This document shows positions 7,693 through 16,890 of a DNA stretch of 64,000 nt, piece by piece (the stretch's first letter is position 1; each line of letters opens with the position of its first letter). Both the position numbers and the translations under genes were made by a program. The DNA comes from an uncultured Granulosicoccus sp. (lineage in GTDB: Bacteria > Pseudomonadota > Gammaproteobacteria > Granulosicoccales > Granulosicoccaceae): assembly GCA_947499955.1 (NCBI GenBank), contig CANMQI010000027.1, positions 1-64,000 on the forward strand, in the 5' to 3' direction. The notes under the pieces were generated by a model, which saw only the letters and a list, made by a program, of their open reading frames with translations, was not told where the DNA came from and did no database searches.

Positions 7693-8877
7693 ATGGCATT
7701 CAGCTCCCTCGATCCACGAAATCCCCGCCGTCCTCTGGTGCAGACCCGTAGCACGGAAAGCTCCGGCAGACAGCAGCCCGCCAGACACCTTCGGCTCTGG
7801 GAAGCAATCAGGCTGACGCGTGAGGAACTGTCCGATTGGCAGCAACGGACCGCCCTGATTGATGGCTTGTTCAGGCAACACATCCTGCCAAGGGAAACAC
7901 GACTCACCGGCGATCACGGCGAACTGACCGACAGGCTGATGGACGCTTATGCCGAGCACTGGCTGGGGAGCGCAGAACAGGCCTTGCTCAATTTGTGGAT
8001 TGTCGACAATCTGCGCTCGCTCGCTGGTCATCCCTTTGCCGCAGCCCCGCAGCGAGAGGCACTCAACCGTCGCTGGCAACAGTTGCAGGCAGCAGAAGCC
8101 GCGCATGCGCCTCCTGCCACCAGAACTGGCGGCTCTCTACTCGACGACCTGTTCGACGATGATCTGGACGACGACGATGACGTCTTCGATTTCGGCTGGC
8201 ACGCGGGGAGACAGCATCCTGCCGAACCCGAAGAAGTGGACGATATCGACGTTGAGGATGCACAACCCGAAAACCCGGATCCTACCGGGGAGCCATCTGC
8301 CGATGAGCGTTCCACCGCGACCGAAGGCAGTAGCCGCGGTAAGGCCAGTATCGAGCAACTGGAGCAACGCCTGTCTGTCGACCGACTGTTCCGACAGTTG
8401 GCCCGTACGCTGCACCCTGATCTTGAGCAGGATGAAGCTCGCAAGGCGGCGAAGCACGAACTGATGAGCGAATGTCTGCTCGCGCGCAAGAACAAGGATA
8501 TCAACACCCTGCTGACGCTGTACTGCGAACATGTCGGCGACCTTCCAGATGATCTCGAAGGCAATGAACATGAAGAACTGGTTCAGGCGCTGGAGCAACA
8601 GTTGCGACAATTGCAGAATGAACTTCGGCTGGAACGATTCGGCAACCCCTTGCATGTGCAGATCGTTGAACGCTACAGCGCCACCCACGATACGACTTCC
8701 CGGCAACGCGTTCTGCAACATGCAGCCTCGCTGGATCTGGAAATCAAGCGCGTGCAGCACCGTCTGCAACAGCTCGATTCTCGGGAAGGTCTGCTCGCAG
8801 AATTGGCAGAAAGACGCGAAATCGAACTCGATCGCATGACCATCGACAGCATGACCGGCTACACGCCCGGACGCTGA
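7693..8877 (+). CDS. J-domain-like protein with acidic linker and coiled coil
   Basis: This 394-residue soluble protein has four visible parts. Residues 30-135 are a helical domain with no recognised motif. Residues 147-205 are a very acidic linker (runs such as LDDLFDDDLDDDDDVFDF). Residues 218-282 resemble a J-domain, with HPD at 241-243 in LARTLHPDLEQDEARK followed by a helix ending in LLTLYCEHVG. Residues 290-385 are a Gln/Leu/Glu-rich coiled coil. The HPD tripeptide is what J-proteins use to stimulate DnaK. Similar divergent HPD proteins occur singly in proteobacteria, and their clients are mostly unknown. GAGGAG at 7671-7676 is 16 bases upstream of the start, slightly long. No partner gene is adjacent. 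Confidence 0.65.
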   Translation: MAFSSLDPRNPRRPLVQTRSTESSGRQQPARHLRLWEAIRLTREELSDWQQRTALIDGLFRQHILPRETRLTGDHGELTDRLMDAYAEHWLGSAEQALLNLWIVDNLRSLAGHPFAAAPQREALNRRWQQLQAAEAAHAPPATRTGGSLLDDLFDDDLDDDDDVFDFGWHAGRQHPAEPEEVDDIDVEDAQPENPDPTGEPSADERSTATEGSSRGKASIEQLEQRLSVDRLFRQLARTLHPDLEQDEARKAAKHELMSECLLARKNKDINTLLTLYCEHVGDLPDDLEGNEHEELVQALEQQLRQLQNELRLERFGNPLHVQIVERYSATHDTTSRQRVLQHAASLDLEIKRVQHRLQQLDSREGLLAELAERREIELDRMTIDSMTGYTPGR

Positions 8878-9075
8878 ATCAGACTGTCCGGAGACTGTCA
8901 TCGTGGCGGCCCCGGGACGCACGAAGAACGTGACCGGCCTCTCAATCCCGATGGTCATCGCCGTCATTTGCAGTAACAAACCCTGCAGAAAGACGCCTGC
9001 ATGCCGCTGGCTGACTTACGTTGGCACCTGCCTGCGTGGAAGACCACTCATCGCGTACACAGAGGTAATTGGTAC

Positions 9076-10134
9076 ATGACTAGCCCGGGCATGCGTTACC
9101 TGCGCAGATGTGGAATGCTTGCCGCACTGCTTCTGAGCGCCTTGCCTGGATTGCTCCGCGCCGAACATCTCAAGGTCTATACCTGGCCAGACTATATTGC
9201 TCCCGAGATCGTCAGCGAATTCGAGCGACTGCACGACACCACTGTCGAATTCAGCTATTTCGACTCCGACGAAGCACGCGATCAGGAACTGGCGATCACC
9301 AACGGACGTGGACATGACGTGTTGTTGGTCAATCGCTTGCAGGTGTCCAAGTATGTACGACGGGGTTGGCTACATCCTCTGAGCGCTGACGATGTTCCCA
9401 ACAGGCGCCATATCGATAAACGCTGGTCAGACACGCTCGGGGACGCCAGTCACTACGCTGTCGCCAACCTCTGGGGCACGGTGGGTATCGGTTATCGCCA
9501 GGACCATGTGCCTGCAGGCTTTCGCAGCTGGAACGAGCTGCTGCAACCGGACAAGCGTCTGCGCAACCGATTGTCCCTGCCCGCCTACACTCGCGAACTG
9601 ATTGCCATGTCCATGAAGGCTGATGGTTTGTCGGCGAATACCAGCGATGAAGCAATGATCATCGAGGCAGGCAGAAAACTGCGGGAACTGAAGCCCTTCG
9701 TTCGCTACTACGGTTATCCCATGCTGGACGAGAGTTCCGACCTCGTCACCGGCAAGGTATGGGCCGGGGCCTTCTACAATGGCGATGTACTGAGGTTACA
9801 GGCATTCGACGAGAATATCCGTTTCGTGATTCCGGAAGAAGGAGGCATCATCTGGGCTGGCTATCTGGCCGTAGCGCAATCGTCCGATCGCACATCCCAG
9901 GCATTCGCATTCATCGACTTCCTCAATGAACCCCGAATTGCTGCAAGACAGGCCGAGTACGCCAACCTGGCAACCCCCAATACGGCGGCCAGAGCCTACC
10001 TGCCTCAGGAACACCTCGAGCATCCGACGATCTACCCCGACCAGGAGGTCATGGAACGCTCCGAATTCCTGGAATCGCTCCCTCCCCGATCGCAGAAGCA
10101 GATCAATATCATCGGCACACAACTGATCTACTGA
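9076..10134 (+). CDS. PotD/NspS-like periplasmic polyamine-binding protein, probable sensor partner of the downstream GGDEF-EAL protein
   Basis: About 352 residues of the PotD/PotF (spermidine/putrescine) solute-binding family. A signal peptide (RYLRRCGMLAALLLSALPGLLRA) is followed by LKVYTWPDYI, the family's N-terminal strand with aromatic ligand-box residues. ANLWGTVGIGYR, YYGYPMLDESSDLVTGKVWAGAFYNGD and GGIIWAGYLAVA are further family segments. The start is set at ATG 9076 because AGAGG lies at 9061-9065. The longer frame from 9001 would bury the signal peptide. No ABC permease or ATPase is present. Instead a periplasmic-sensor c-di-GMP protein starts 46 bases downstream. This mirrors the Vibrio cholerae nspS-mbaA pair, in which the binding protein signals rather than transports. 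Confidence 0.85.
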   Translation: MTSPGMRYLRRCGMLAALLLSALPGLLRAEHLKVYTWPDYIAPEIVSEFERLHDTTVEFSYFDSDEARDQELAITNGRGHDVLLVNRLQVSKYVRRGWLHPLSADDVPNRRHIDKRWSDTLGDASHYAVANLWGTVGIGYRQDHVPAGFRSWNELLQPDKRLRNRLSLPAYTRELIAMSMKADGLSANTSDEAMIIEAGRKLRELKPFVRYYGYPMLDESSDLVTGKVWAGAFYNGDVLRLQAFDENIRFVIPEEGGIIWAGYLAVAQSSDRTSQAFAFIDFLNEPRIAARQAEYANLATPNTAARAYLPQEHLEHPTIYPDQEVMERSEFLESLPPRSQKQINIIGTQLIY

Positions 10135-10179
10135 GCCATGCAAACACATCACTGCCACCCCCTGACAGAGCACTGAGTC

Positions 10180-12675
10180 GTGCGACTACACGCAAAATTG
10201 CTGTTTGCAATCGTGCCCGTATTCATTGTGTCGCTGCTGTCCGTCGGATGGATCGTGTATGTCCAACTGCGCCAGCAATCGGAAGATGCCATGCACAGGC
10301 AAATGGACACGGTCCTGCAGCAAACACAACAACAGGCAGAGTCATTCATCGAGACTCTGCAAGCCAATGCCCTGCTCTTTGCCAATTCGAACATCATCAA
10401 GCGCTATGTCATGGTCGACAATGAAATCGATCGTTACGACCTGATGCAGCCAGCTCTTCTCAAGATGTTTGCCAGCTACCAGGAAGCCTACCCGCACTAT
10501 CGCGAGATCCGCCTGCTGACTCCAGAGGGCTATGAGGATACGAGGCTGGCAACAGACGGTTTGCCGAACCGCAGTGATGAGGAGGGCGGCACCCCCTTCT
10601 TCACTGCTCTGGAATCCGGTCGCAGCCCCTCTCACATGGAAGTACACAACAATGCCGATGACGGCAAGACGACGGTGATGATTGGTCGCCCCCTGTGGCT
10701 CAAGGATCGCAACGTTCCCCCGCAAATTGCCGAAAACCGTCTGCGCGGCTACCTGGTTGTAACTGCAAGTCTGGATATCATTTCCGAACTTCTGCAGAAA
10801 CAGAAAATAGGCGAAGAAGGCTATGTGATGGTACTTGATCAACGTGGCACCGTCCTGTTCCATCAACAACCCCAGCTCAGTGGCAGCACCTTGTACAATC
10901 TGATGTTCAGCCTCGAGAAGCTACCTCCTGACACACCTGTCTCCGGTGTTTCCATCCGTGATACCAGCAACACGGTCCAGTGGCATTCTCTGCAGAACGA
11001 TCTGATACTGGTAGCCGTGGTTCCCGAGAGCGAGTTTGCAGCCGCCAGTCAGACCCTGGCAAGATCCGTGGCGTCGATCACCCTGCTGGCCATCATGCTC
11101 GCCTCATTGACATTCTTTCTGCTGATTCGCACCACGGTGCTTCGCCCCATCAGCCGCCTGCGCGAGGCTGCCATTTCCTTCGGTAACGGTGAAGCAGGCG
11201 TGGAGATAGACATTACCCGCGGGGATGAAATCGGAGACCTGGCCAGAGCACTCTGCGGGATGAACCGCAAGCTGGGGCTTTCCATGAATGAGCTGCAGCA
11301 CTCACACGCTCGAATCGAACAACTGGCCTACCGCGACACACTGACCGACCTGCCCAATCGTCGACTGTTCATACGCATGGTTGAGCAGGCAATGACACTG
11401 GAAAATCACAACGATGGGAAACTTGCCGTATTGTTTCTTGATCTGGATGACTTCAAACGGGTCAACGATACGCTGGGTCATGAAGCCGGTGATCTTCTGT
11501 TGCAGGAAGTCTCCGTTCGCCTGCAGCATTGCATACGCGAATCCGATGAGCTTGCCTTGCCACTCGAGAGCAAGAACAAGATCGCCAACCAGGTGGCTCG
11601 TATCGGCGGTGATGAATTCATCATTCTGATTACATCCCTGGGTCACCCTGACCATGCCGCCATCGTCGCCAGAAAGATAATCGATGAACTGGCAAGGCCG
11701 GTCAATATCGATGATCGGTCTTTCGTGGTCGGCACCAGCATCGGCATTGCCATGTTCCCTGCAGATGCCGGGGATGTGGACGGGCTGATCAAATGTGCCG
11801 ATACGGCCATGTACGAAGCCAAGCGAGCGCAGAAGAATACCTTTCGCTACTACGTCTCTCCCATGCAGGCCAATATCGAAAATCGTCTTCAACTGGAAGA
11901 TGACCTGCGATCGGCCGTCAAGCACTGCGAATTCGAACTCTACTTCCAACCCCAGTTCGACACACGCTCTGGCGTCATGGCTGGCGCTGAAGTACTGTTG
12001 CGCTGGAATCACCCACTACGCGGGATGGTGCCCCCTGATCTGTTCATACCGGTTGCAGAGGAAACCGGCATGATCGCAAGACTCGGCGAATGGGTGTTGA
12101 TGCAAGCCTGTCGCCAATGGCGGGAGTGGCAGGACATGGGTATTGCACCGCGTCGCATCGCCGTGAATGTCTCGCAACGTCAGTTTGCACTGGGCAACCT
12201 CATGGCAGCCGTCGATAATGCTCTGCTGAGCAACGACATGGAGGCAGACTACCTGGAACTGGAGCTGACGGAATCGTGCATGATGGAGGCACCTTCGGAG
12301 GTGGTCGAGACTCTGCAGATACTGAGAAGCCGAGGAGTACGAATTGCCATGGATGACTTCGGCACCGGATATTCCTCGCTGGGCGCGCTGACTTCACTGC
12401 CTATCGATACGCTGAAGATCGATCGCAGTTTCGTCAGCGGTATCGAGGAGGACTCACAGAACAGCATGGTGGTCTCGGCGATCCTGATGCTCGCCAGAAG
12501 CCTGAACCTGGAAATTGTCGCAGAAGGCGTGGAAGTACAGGCCGAGCTGGATTATCTCGCCAAACGCGATTGCGACATCGTGCAGGGCTACTTGCTGGGC
12601 AAACCCTTGAGCGCCGCAAGCATGACCGAATTGCTCGTCACCATCGAGAACTCGACACTGCGAATGACCGGCTGA
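10180..12675 (+). CDS. Membrane dCache-HAMP-GGDEF-EAL c-di-GMP signalling protein (MbaA-like)
   Basis: An 831-residue protein starting at GTG. TM1 is at about 7-28, a large periplasmic Cache-like domain at about 30-292, TM2 at about 298-316, HAMP at about 317-370, GGDEF at about 384-555 and EAL at about 570-822. The cyclase motif GGDEF (476-480) is intact. The RxxD inhibitory-site candidate R453-E-S-D456 is separated from it by a 19-residue charged insertion instead of the usual short spacing. The phosphodiesterase motif reads EVL (604-606). Residues expected for catalysis are present: E604, N663, E695, D725, D726, K746, E782 and Q802. Both activities are therefore plausible. The gene follows the PotD-like protein, as mbaA follows nspS, so polyamine-controlled c-di-GMP turnover is the likely role. 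Confidence 0.9.
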   Translation: MRLHAKLLFAIVPVFIVSLLSVGWIVYVQLRQQSEDAMHRQMDTVLQQTQQQAESFIETLQANALLFANSNIIKRYVMVDNEIDRYDLMQPALLKMFASYQEAYPHYREIRLLTPEGYEDTRLATDGLPNRSDEEGGTPFFTALESGRSPSHMEVHNNADDGKTTVMIGRPLWLKDRNVPPQIAENRLRGYLVVTASLDIISELLQKQKIGEEGYVMVLDQRGTVLFHQQPQLSGSTLYNLMFSLEKLPPDTPVSGVSIRDTSNTVQWHSLQNDLILVAVVPESEFAAASQTLARSVASITLLAIMLASLTFFLLIRTTVLRPISRLREAAISFGNGEAGVEIDITRGDEIGDLARALCGMNRKLGLSMNELQHSHARIEQLAYRDTLTDLPNRRLFIRMVEQAMTLENHNDGKLAVLFLDLDDFKRVNDTLGHEAGDLLLQEVSVRLQHCIRESDELALPLESKNKIANQVARIGGDEFIILITSLGHPDHAAIVARKIIDELARPVNIDDRSFVVGTSIGIAMFPADAGDVDGLIKCADTAMYEAKRAQKNTFRYYVSPMQANIENRLQLEDDLRSAVKHCEFELYFQPQFDTRSGVMAGAEVLLRWNHPLRGMVPPDLFIPVAEETGMIARLGEWVLMQACRQWREWQDMGIAPRRIAVNVSQRQFALGNLMAAVDNALLSNDMEADYLELELTESCMMEAPSEVVETLQILRSRGVRIAMDDFGTGYSSLGALTSLPIDTLKIDRSFVSGIEEDSQNSMVVSAILMLARSLNLEIVAEGVEVQAELDYLAKRDCDIVQGYLLGKPLSAASMTELLVTIENSTLRMTG

Positions 12676-12692
12676 TACCCGCTCTATCAGCC
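12670..12692. terminator. Hairpin at convergent gene ends (possible terminator)
   Basis: A perfect 8-bp inverted repeat GGCTGATA / TATCAGCC with a 7-base loop overlaps the stop codon of the GGDEF-EAL gene. It lies before the convergent Gfo/Idh/MocA gene end at 12714. There is no T-tract, so it may act as an RNA 3'-end stabiliser or a Rho-assisted stop. Confidence 0.35.
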
Positions 12693-12713
12693 AGTGTCAT
12701 CTGGTCGACATCA

Positions 12714-13793
12714 TCAGCTGACAAGGTCGCATTCCAGCCACTTGCCCTGTTCATGGCTGTCCATGCAACGTTGAAGATTGTGTTGCAACTCTGCAGCGTG
12801 CGCAAAATCCGGTGAACCCTGCACCTCCCCGGCAATCAGGGCCGTGGCAAATCGGTCGAAGGTATCCGGCTGGTTCTGGCAGGCAACTTCGGTCCAGACA
12901 GGCTCGTGACGAGCCTTGCCCAGACAGGACAGCAGACGGTCTCCAGCCTGGCCCGTACTGACTTGCAAGGCACCCTCGGTTCCGTGAATGGTCAGGGAGA
13001 GATCATTGAAATACCCGGTCTGATAGCGTGACATCTGCACCACACCCAGAGCACCGTTACTCATTTGCAGATTGATGACACCGCTGTCGTTGGCATCCAG
13101 TTCATATTCACCGATTCGATTGCCTGGCGCCTTGTCGAAAGTCTGCAGACGACATTGCAGACCGCTGATATCCATGCCCACACCCGCCGTGACAAAATCC
13201 AGTATATGGATGCCGATGTCACCCAGAACGCCAGTGGACCCATGAGCCGATGACAGACGCCACAGCCAGGCCTCCTCTTCCGACCACTCGCCCCAGTAGG
13301 GGCTGGCCAGCCAGCTTTGTCGGTAGGCGGCATCTACATGACGGATCTCACCCAGCCGTCCCTGATCCACCCAGAGACGTGCCTGATGCAGGGCACCCGA
13401 GGTTCGATAGCTGAGATTGACCATGTTGAGCACACCCGCCCTGACAGCGGCCTTCACCATCTCATGACTCGATGCTGTCGAGTCGGACAAAGGTTTCTCG
13501 CACAGTACCGCCAACCCAGCCTGCATTGCGCGGATGCTGACAGAGGCATGCAGCGCATCAGGAGTCACGACGCTGACAGCATTCAGGTCATCTCGAAGCA
13601 AGGCTTCATCGAGTGTCGTGTAGCCGTGTTCGATATGGTGATCGGCACAGAACTGATCCAGTCGTTCCCGATTCGGATCAACGGCTGCGACCACGGATAC
13701 ACCGGGAATCTGAGCAAATCGCAGTGCATGTGTGTGCGCCATGCGCCCCGTGCCGACAAGTAGCACACGTTGCGGCTTTGCTGCCATTGCCAT
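12714..13793 (-). CDS. Gfo/Idh/MocA-family NAD(P)-dependent oxidoreductase
   Basis: A 359-residue two-domain oxidoreductase. The Rossmann fold starts at RVLLVGTGRMAHTHALRF, with AAVDPN at the end of beta2. The family lysine is in LCEKPLSDS near residue 99, and a C-terminal alpha/beta domain carries GVLGDIGIHILDF (the Asp/His catalytic dyad region). Members oxidise or reduce sugars, inositols and similar polyols. Its ATG shares one base with the ThuA stop (TGATG at 13791-13795), so the two are co-translated. ThuA-Gfo/Idh/MocA pairs are common in carbohydrate catabolism, and the pair could act on one sugar. The substrate is unknown. Confidence 0.88.
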   Translation of the reverse strand: MAMAAKPQRVLLVGTGRMAHTHALRFAQIPGVSVVAAVDPNRERLDQFCADHHIEHGYTTLDEALLRDDLNAVSVVTPDALHASVSIRAMQAGLAVLCEKPLSDSTASSHEMVKAAVRAGVLNMVNLSYRTSGALHQARLWVDQGRLGEIRHVDAAYRQSWLASPYWGEWSEEEAWLWRLSSAHGSTGVLGDIGIHILDFVTAGVGMDISGLQCRLQTFDKAPGNRIGEYELDANDSGVINLQMSNGALGVVQMSRYQTGYFNDLSLTIHGTEGALQVSTGQAGDRLLSCLGKARHEPVWTEVACQNQPDTFDRFATALIAGEVQGSPDFAHAAELQHNLQRCMDSHEQGKWLECDLVS

Positions 13794-14578
13794 CAGCGAA
13801 ACCCTTCTTCACCATCTTTGTGGAGACTCAGTCCACGCTGCTCGATAGGCTCCAGGGCCTCTGCCGTCGGTCGGTTGGGCGCGTTTTCAATACCCTTCCA
13901 TGCCGGTGAACTGTTGGCAGCCCAGTGGACGGCATTGCGCAAGACCTGCCGGATGTTCTTGTCATGATAGAGGGGATAGGTTTCATGCCCCGGACCGAAA
14001 TAGAAGATGCGTCCGGCACCTCGCTGCCAGGTCAGACCCGAACGGAATACCTCACCACCTTCAAACCAGGATGTGAAGACCGTTTCCATGGGTTCGGGCA
14101 CGGCGAAGGGCTCGCCATACATCTCCGACTGTGGCAGTTCGAACCAGGGATCAAGACCTGCGGCTATCGGGTGTGAACGATTGATGACCCACAGCCGTTC
14201 CTTTTCGCCGGCTTCACGCCATGTCAATGAGCACGGAGTCCCCATCAGCCTCTTGAAGATCTTCGAAAAATGAGCGGAATGCAGAACCAGCAGGCCCATG
14301 CCCTCCCAGACCCGTTGCTGTACCCGATCGACCACCTCTTCACTGACATCACCATGGGCGGCATGCCCCCACCACAACAGGACATCAGTCTGCTCGAGAA
14401 CCTCGGCACTCAGGCCATGATCCGGCTGTTGCAGGGTGGCCGTACTGGCCTCGATGCCTGTCGATTCAGTCAGCGCTGCGGCAATGGTCTCGTGCATGCC
14501 GTCAGGGTAAAGGGCGCGTACATCGGCATTGCTGTGCTCATGAACGTTCTCTCCCCAGACCAGTGCCTTGATACTCAT
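13793..14578 (-). CDS. ThuA-domain protein
   Basis: A 261-residue protein of the ThuA family (class I glutamine-amidotransferase-like fold, first linked to trehalose utilisation). Family segments are KALVWGENVHEHSNADVRALYPDGMH at the N-terminus in pieces, DVLLWWGHAAHGDV near 86-99, GMGLLVLHSAHFSKIFKRLMG near 113-134 and the RIFYFGPGHETYP segment near 207-219. The catalytic role of the family is not settled. It sits between PqiC, whose stop overlaps this start in ATGA, and the Gfo/Idh/MocA gene, so it is physically in one transcript with the pqi genes. This may be either functional linkage or readthrough. Confidence 0.85.
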   Translation of the reverse strand: MSIKALVWGENVHEHSNADVRALYPDGMHETIAAALTESTGIEASTATLQQPDHGLSAEVLEQTDVLLWWGHAAHGDVSEEVVDRVQQRVWEGMGLLVLHSAHFSKIFKRLMGTPCSLTWREAGEKERLWVINRSHPIAAGLDPWFELPQSEMYGEPFAVPEPMETVFTSWFEGGEVFRSGLTWQRGAGRIFYFGPGHETYPLYHDKNIRQVLRNAVHWAANSSPAWKGIENAPNRPTAEALEPIEQRGLSLHKDGEEGFR

Positions 14579-15204
14579 GACTGCAACCTCATTTCACGCA
14601 AGGCCTGGACGGCCATGTCGGCTATATCGTCGATACCTTTTGCCACCGCCACGAAGAACACACGTCGGGCAGTATCTCTGCCATAGAGTACGAATTCGAA
14701 CGGCACGCTCCTGAGCAGGCTGCGTCCGTCGCCGGAGAGCAGAAGAATCTGACCAGCCATGTCAGCGCCACCACGGGGTTCTCTGAGCAAACGGTCGAAC
14801 ACCACCTCCACTCTTGCCATGGGCCGAAAATCTCGCGGCCAGGGCTCTATCAGAACGCTGGCGTCGGCCCGTTCTCGCAATCGACCCGCCAACAGACGGC
14901 TTATCGCATTGGCCGGCTCCTCTGCCCACCGGTGGTCGGTATCCTGGCTTATCGTTCCATCCTCATTGATACTGCTTATCTGCGGATTACTGGCATAACC
15001 GGGCAAGCTGACCTTGATCATGCCCAGTGCCTCCAGACTGGGTCCGGCCGTCGTCCCTTCTATCGTCTCTTCACCTTGCAGAGGCTCCAGAAGGTAGAGT
15101 TTCGGTGGTGGACCGCTGCTACAGGCGCTCACCAGCCAGGCAGCCATCAACAGACAGGCCACAGGACCCATCATGCTTCGCAGTCGGGGAGTCGGCATCT
15201 TCAT
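14575..15204 (-). CDS. pqiC: PqiC-like outer-membrane lipoprotein (DUF330/ABC-type transport auxiliary)
   Basis: A 209-residue lipoprotein. The hydrophobic leader ends in LVSACSS, giving a lipobox with Cys28. The mature domain starts KLYLLEPL, like PqiC/YmbA proteins (F-x-L-L-P-like opening), and ends in a long helix DIADMAVQALREM. PqiC forms the outer-membrane end of the PqiB MCE tunnel, which spans the periplasm and moves lipids. Three bases separate it from pqiB, and its stop overlaps the thuA start (ATGA). The order A-B-C is kept as in Escherichia coli. Confidence 0.85.
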   Translation of the reverse strand: MKMPTPRLRSMMGPVACLLMAAWLVSACSSGPPPKLYLLEPLQGEETIEGTTAGPSLEALGMIKVSLPGYASNPQISSINEDGTISQDTDHRWAEEPANAISRLLAGRLRERADASVLIEPWPRDFRPMARVEVVFDRLLREPRGGADMAGQILLLSGDGRSLLRSVPFEFVLYGRDTARRVFFVAVAKGIDDIADMAVQALREMRLQS

Positions 15205-15207
15205 TGG

Positions 15208-16890
15208 CTAGCGTCCGGTAAGAATGGCATTGGGATTTTCCTCCAGCAACTCGGCGAAGGCGGCGATGGAACGTGCAGCGACGCCCAGCTCACGCACGGC
15301 CGCAGAGAGCTCGAAATAGATTTCGGAATCGGGGGACACACCTTCCAGTACCTCATTGGCGTTGCCTGAAACGCGAGTCAGCAACGTGATCAGGGCAGGC
15401 AGGTCGGCTGTGGCAGATTCGACATGAGCGGCTGACGCCGCCAACGAGGACATCGAGGTCGACAGATCTCTGGGCAGGGTCGACATCTCCGGACTGGCAA
15501 TCAGCTTGCGCGTATCTTCCAGCAAGCCAGTGGCGGCAGTGACCAGGGAACCCAGAGGAAGCTCTGAGAGGTTCTTCACCAGGGTTTCGACATCGGCGGT
15601 GACAGCTTCCACATTGGCAGGCATCACCGGTAACGTGGGATAGGGCTTGCTGCTGAAATCGATCGCATCAGCACTCAGCTGCGGCTGGGTGACCATCCGG
15701 ACTCGAAGCGAACCTGTCAACAGATTGCCGCTGGCAAGCTGGACACGCAAACCACCGCCCACCAGTTCAGCAACCGCCTCGTGCCACAGCTTCTGCGACA
15801 CATCGGCCAGACCCAGTCGTGCAGGCTGGAACTGCAGGACCGCTGTGGCGCTACCTTCCCCACCGATATTATTCGGCAGGTTGGCCGATACGCTGGCCAC
15901 ACGTCCCACACGCATGCCGTTGTATTCGATAGGTGTGTCCGCACGCAGCCCCTTTACCGACCCTGGAAATTCTGCAAGGAAGCGATAGCGCTCATCGTCT
16001 TCACCATCAAACAGACTGCCTCTGGCCTCTGTGCGGGAGCCGAACAGCTTGTACGACCTGTTGGAATTGCTGCTGCTGATCACCGGACTGGATTTCGTGA
16101 TTTCCAGAGGATTTTCGAAAGCAATGCCGCCAGTAAACAGCGCAGCAATGGACTCGACCCGTACCGACGCACCATCGGCGCCGATACTCCCTTCGACACC
16201 GGATACCCCATAGAAACGGGTCCCCGGATAGACGTTCTTGTGATGAGGCGCTTCAATGAAGATATCGAACAGCACCTTCGTGGCGTCAGCGGACAGGCGT
16301 CGTCGCTCGACCCTTCCCACTTCGATCTGACGCAGAAACACCGGAGATCCGACATAGATGTAACCTGCCTCGTCGGCACTGAGCGTCAGTCTCAGACCCG
16401 GTGTTCCACGAGTGGTCAACGGTGGCTCCTGTAGTCCGACATATTCCGAACGACGATCGCCAGGCACATCGTCCCAATCCACCTCGATGAAGGAGCCGGA
16501 CAACAAGGTTCCCAGCCCGGATATCTCGGTGGTGTTGATGCGAGCATTGACGATCCAGAAACGCGTGTCCTGATCCAGGTAGGGCGCGACCTGGGGATCC
16601 ATGCGCACACTCACCACCACCGAATTCAGGTCGTCGGCCAGACGAACCGACTCAACCTTGCCGACATCGACGTCATTGCGCCGAACCCGGGTTTCACCCG
16701 CGGTCACCCCGCCCGCCTTGTCGAAAGAGATCTCCACCAACGGGCCGCGGTCGTTGTAGGAATCCCACAAGACCCATCCGGCAAACAGAATGGCCGCCAG
16801 GGGCAGCAACCACGCCAGCGATAGCCGCGCCGGTAATCGCTTCGTTCGCTGTACCTCTGAACTGGCAGGTCCCATGTTGGCATTAGTCAT
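15208..16890 (-). CDS. pqiB: PqiB, MCE-domain trans-envelope lipid transport protein
   Basis: A 560-residue protein with one N-terminal transmembrane helix (LSLAWLLPLAAILFAGWVLW, about 23-42). MCE/MlaD domains follow at about 47-140, 165-245 and 295-400. The first begins VEISFDKAGGVTAGETRVRR and the others repeat the motif (LRLTLSADEAGYIYVGSPV and FLAEFPGSVKGLRADTPIEYNG in pieces). The C-terminal region at about 420-555 is a long amphipathic helix that in PqiB builds the periplasmic needle. It starts eight bases inside the end of the second pqiA gene. The length and three-MCE layout match PqiB. Confidence 0.92.
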   Translation of the reverse strand: MTNANMGPASSEVQRTKRLPARLSLAWLLPLAAILFAGWVLWDSYNDRGPLVEISFDKAGGVTAGETRVRRNDVDVGKVESVRLADDLNSVVVSVRMDPQVAPYLDQDTRFWIVNARINTTEISGLGTLLSGSFIEVDWDDVPGDRRSEYVGLQEPPLTTRGTPGLRLTLSADEAGYIYVGSPVFLRQIEVGRVERRRLSADATKVLFDIFIEAPHHKNVYPGTRFYGVSGVEGSIGADGASVRVESIAALFTGGIAFENPLEITKSSPVISSSNSNRSYKLFGSRTEARGSLFDGEDDERYRFLAEFPGSVKGLRADTPIEYNGMRVGRVASVSANLPNNIGGEGSATAVLQFQPARLGLADVSQKLWHEAVAELVGGGLRVQLASGNLLTGSLRVRMVTQPQLSADAIDFSSKPYPTLPVMPANVEAVTADVETLVKNLSELPLGSLVTAATGLLEDTRKLIASPEMSTLPRDLSTSMSSLAASAAHVESATADLPALITLLTRVSGNANEVLEGVSPDSEIYFELSAAVRELGVAARSIAAFAELLEENPNAILTGR

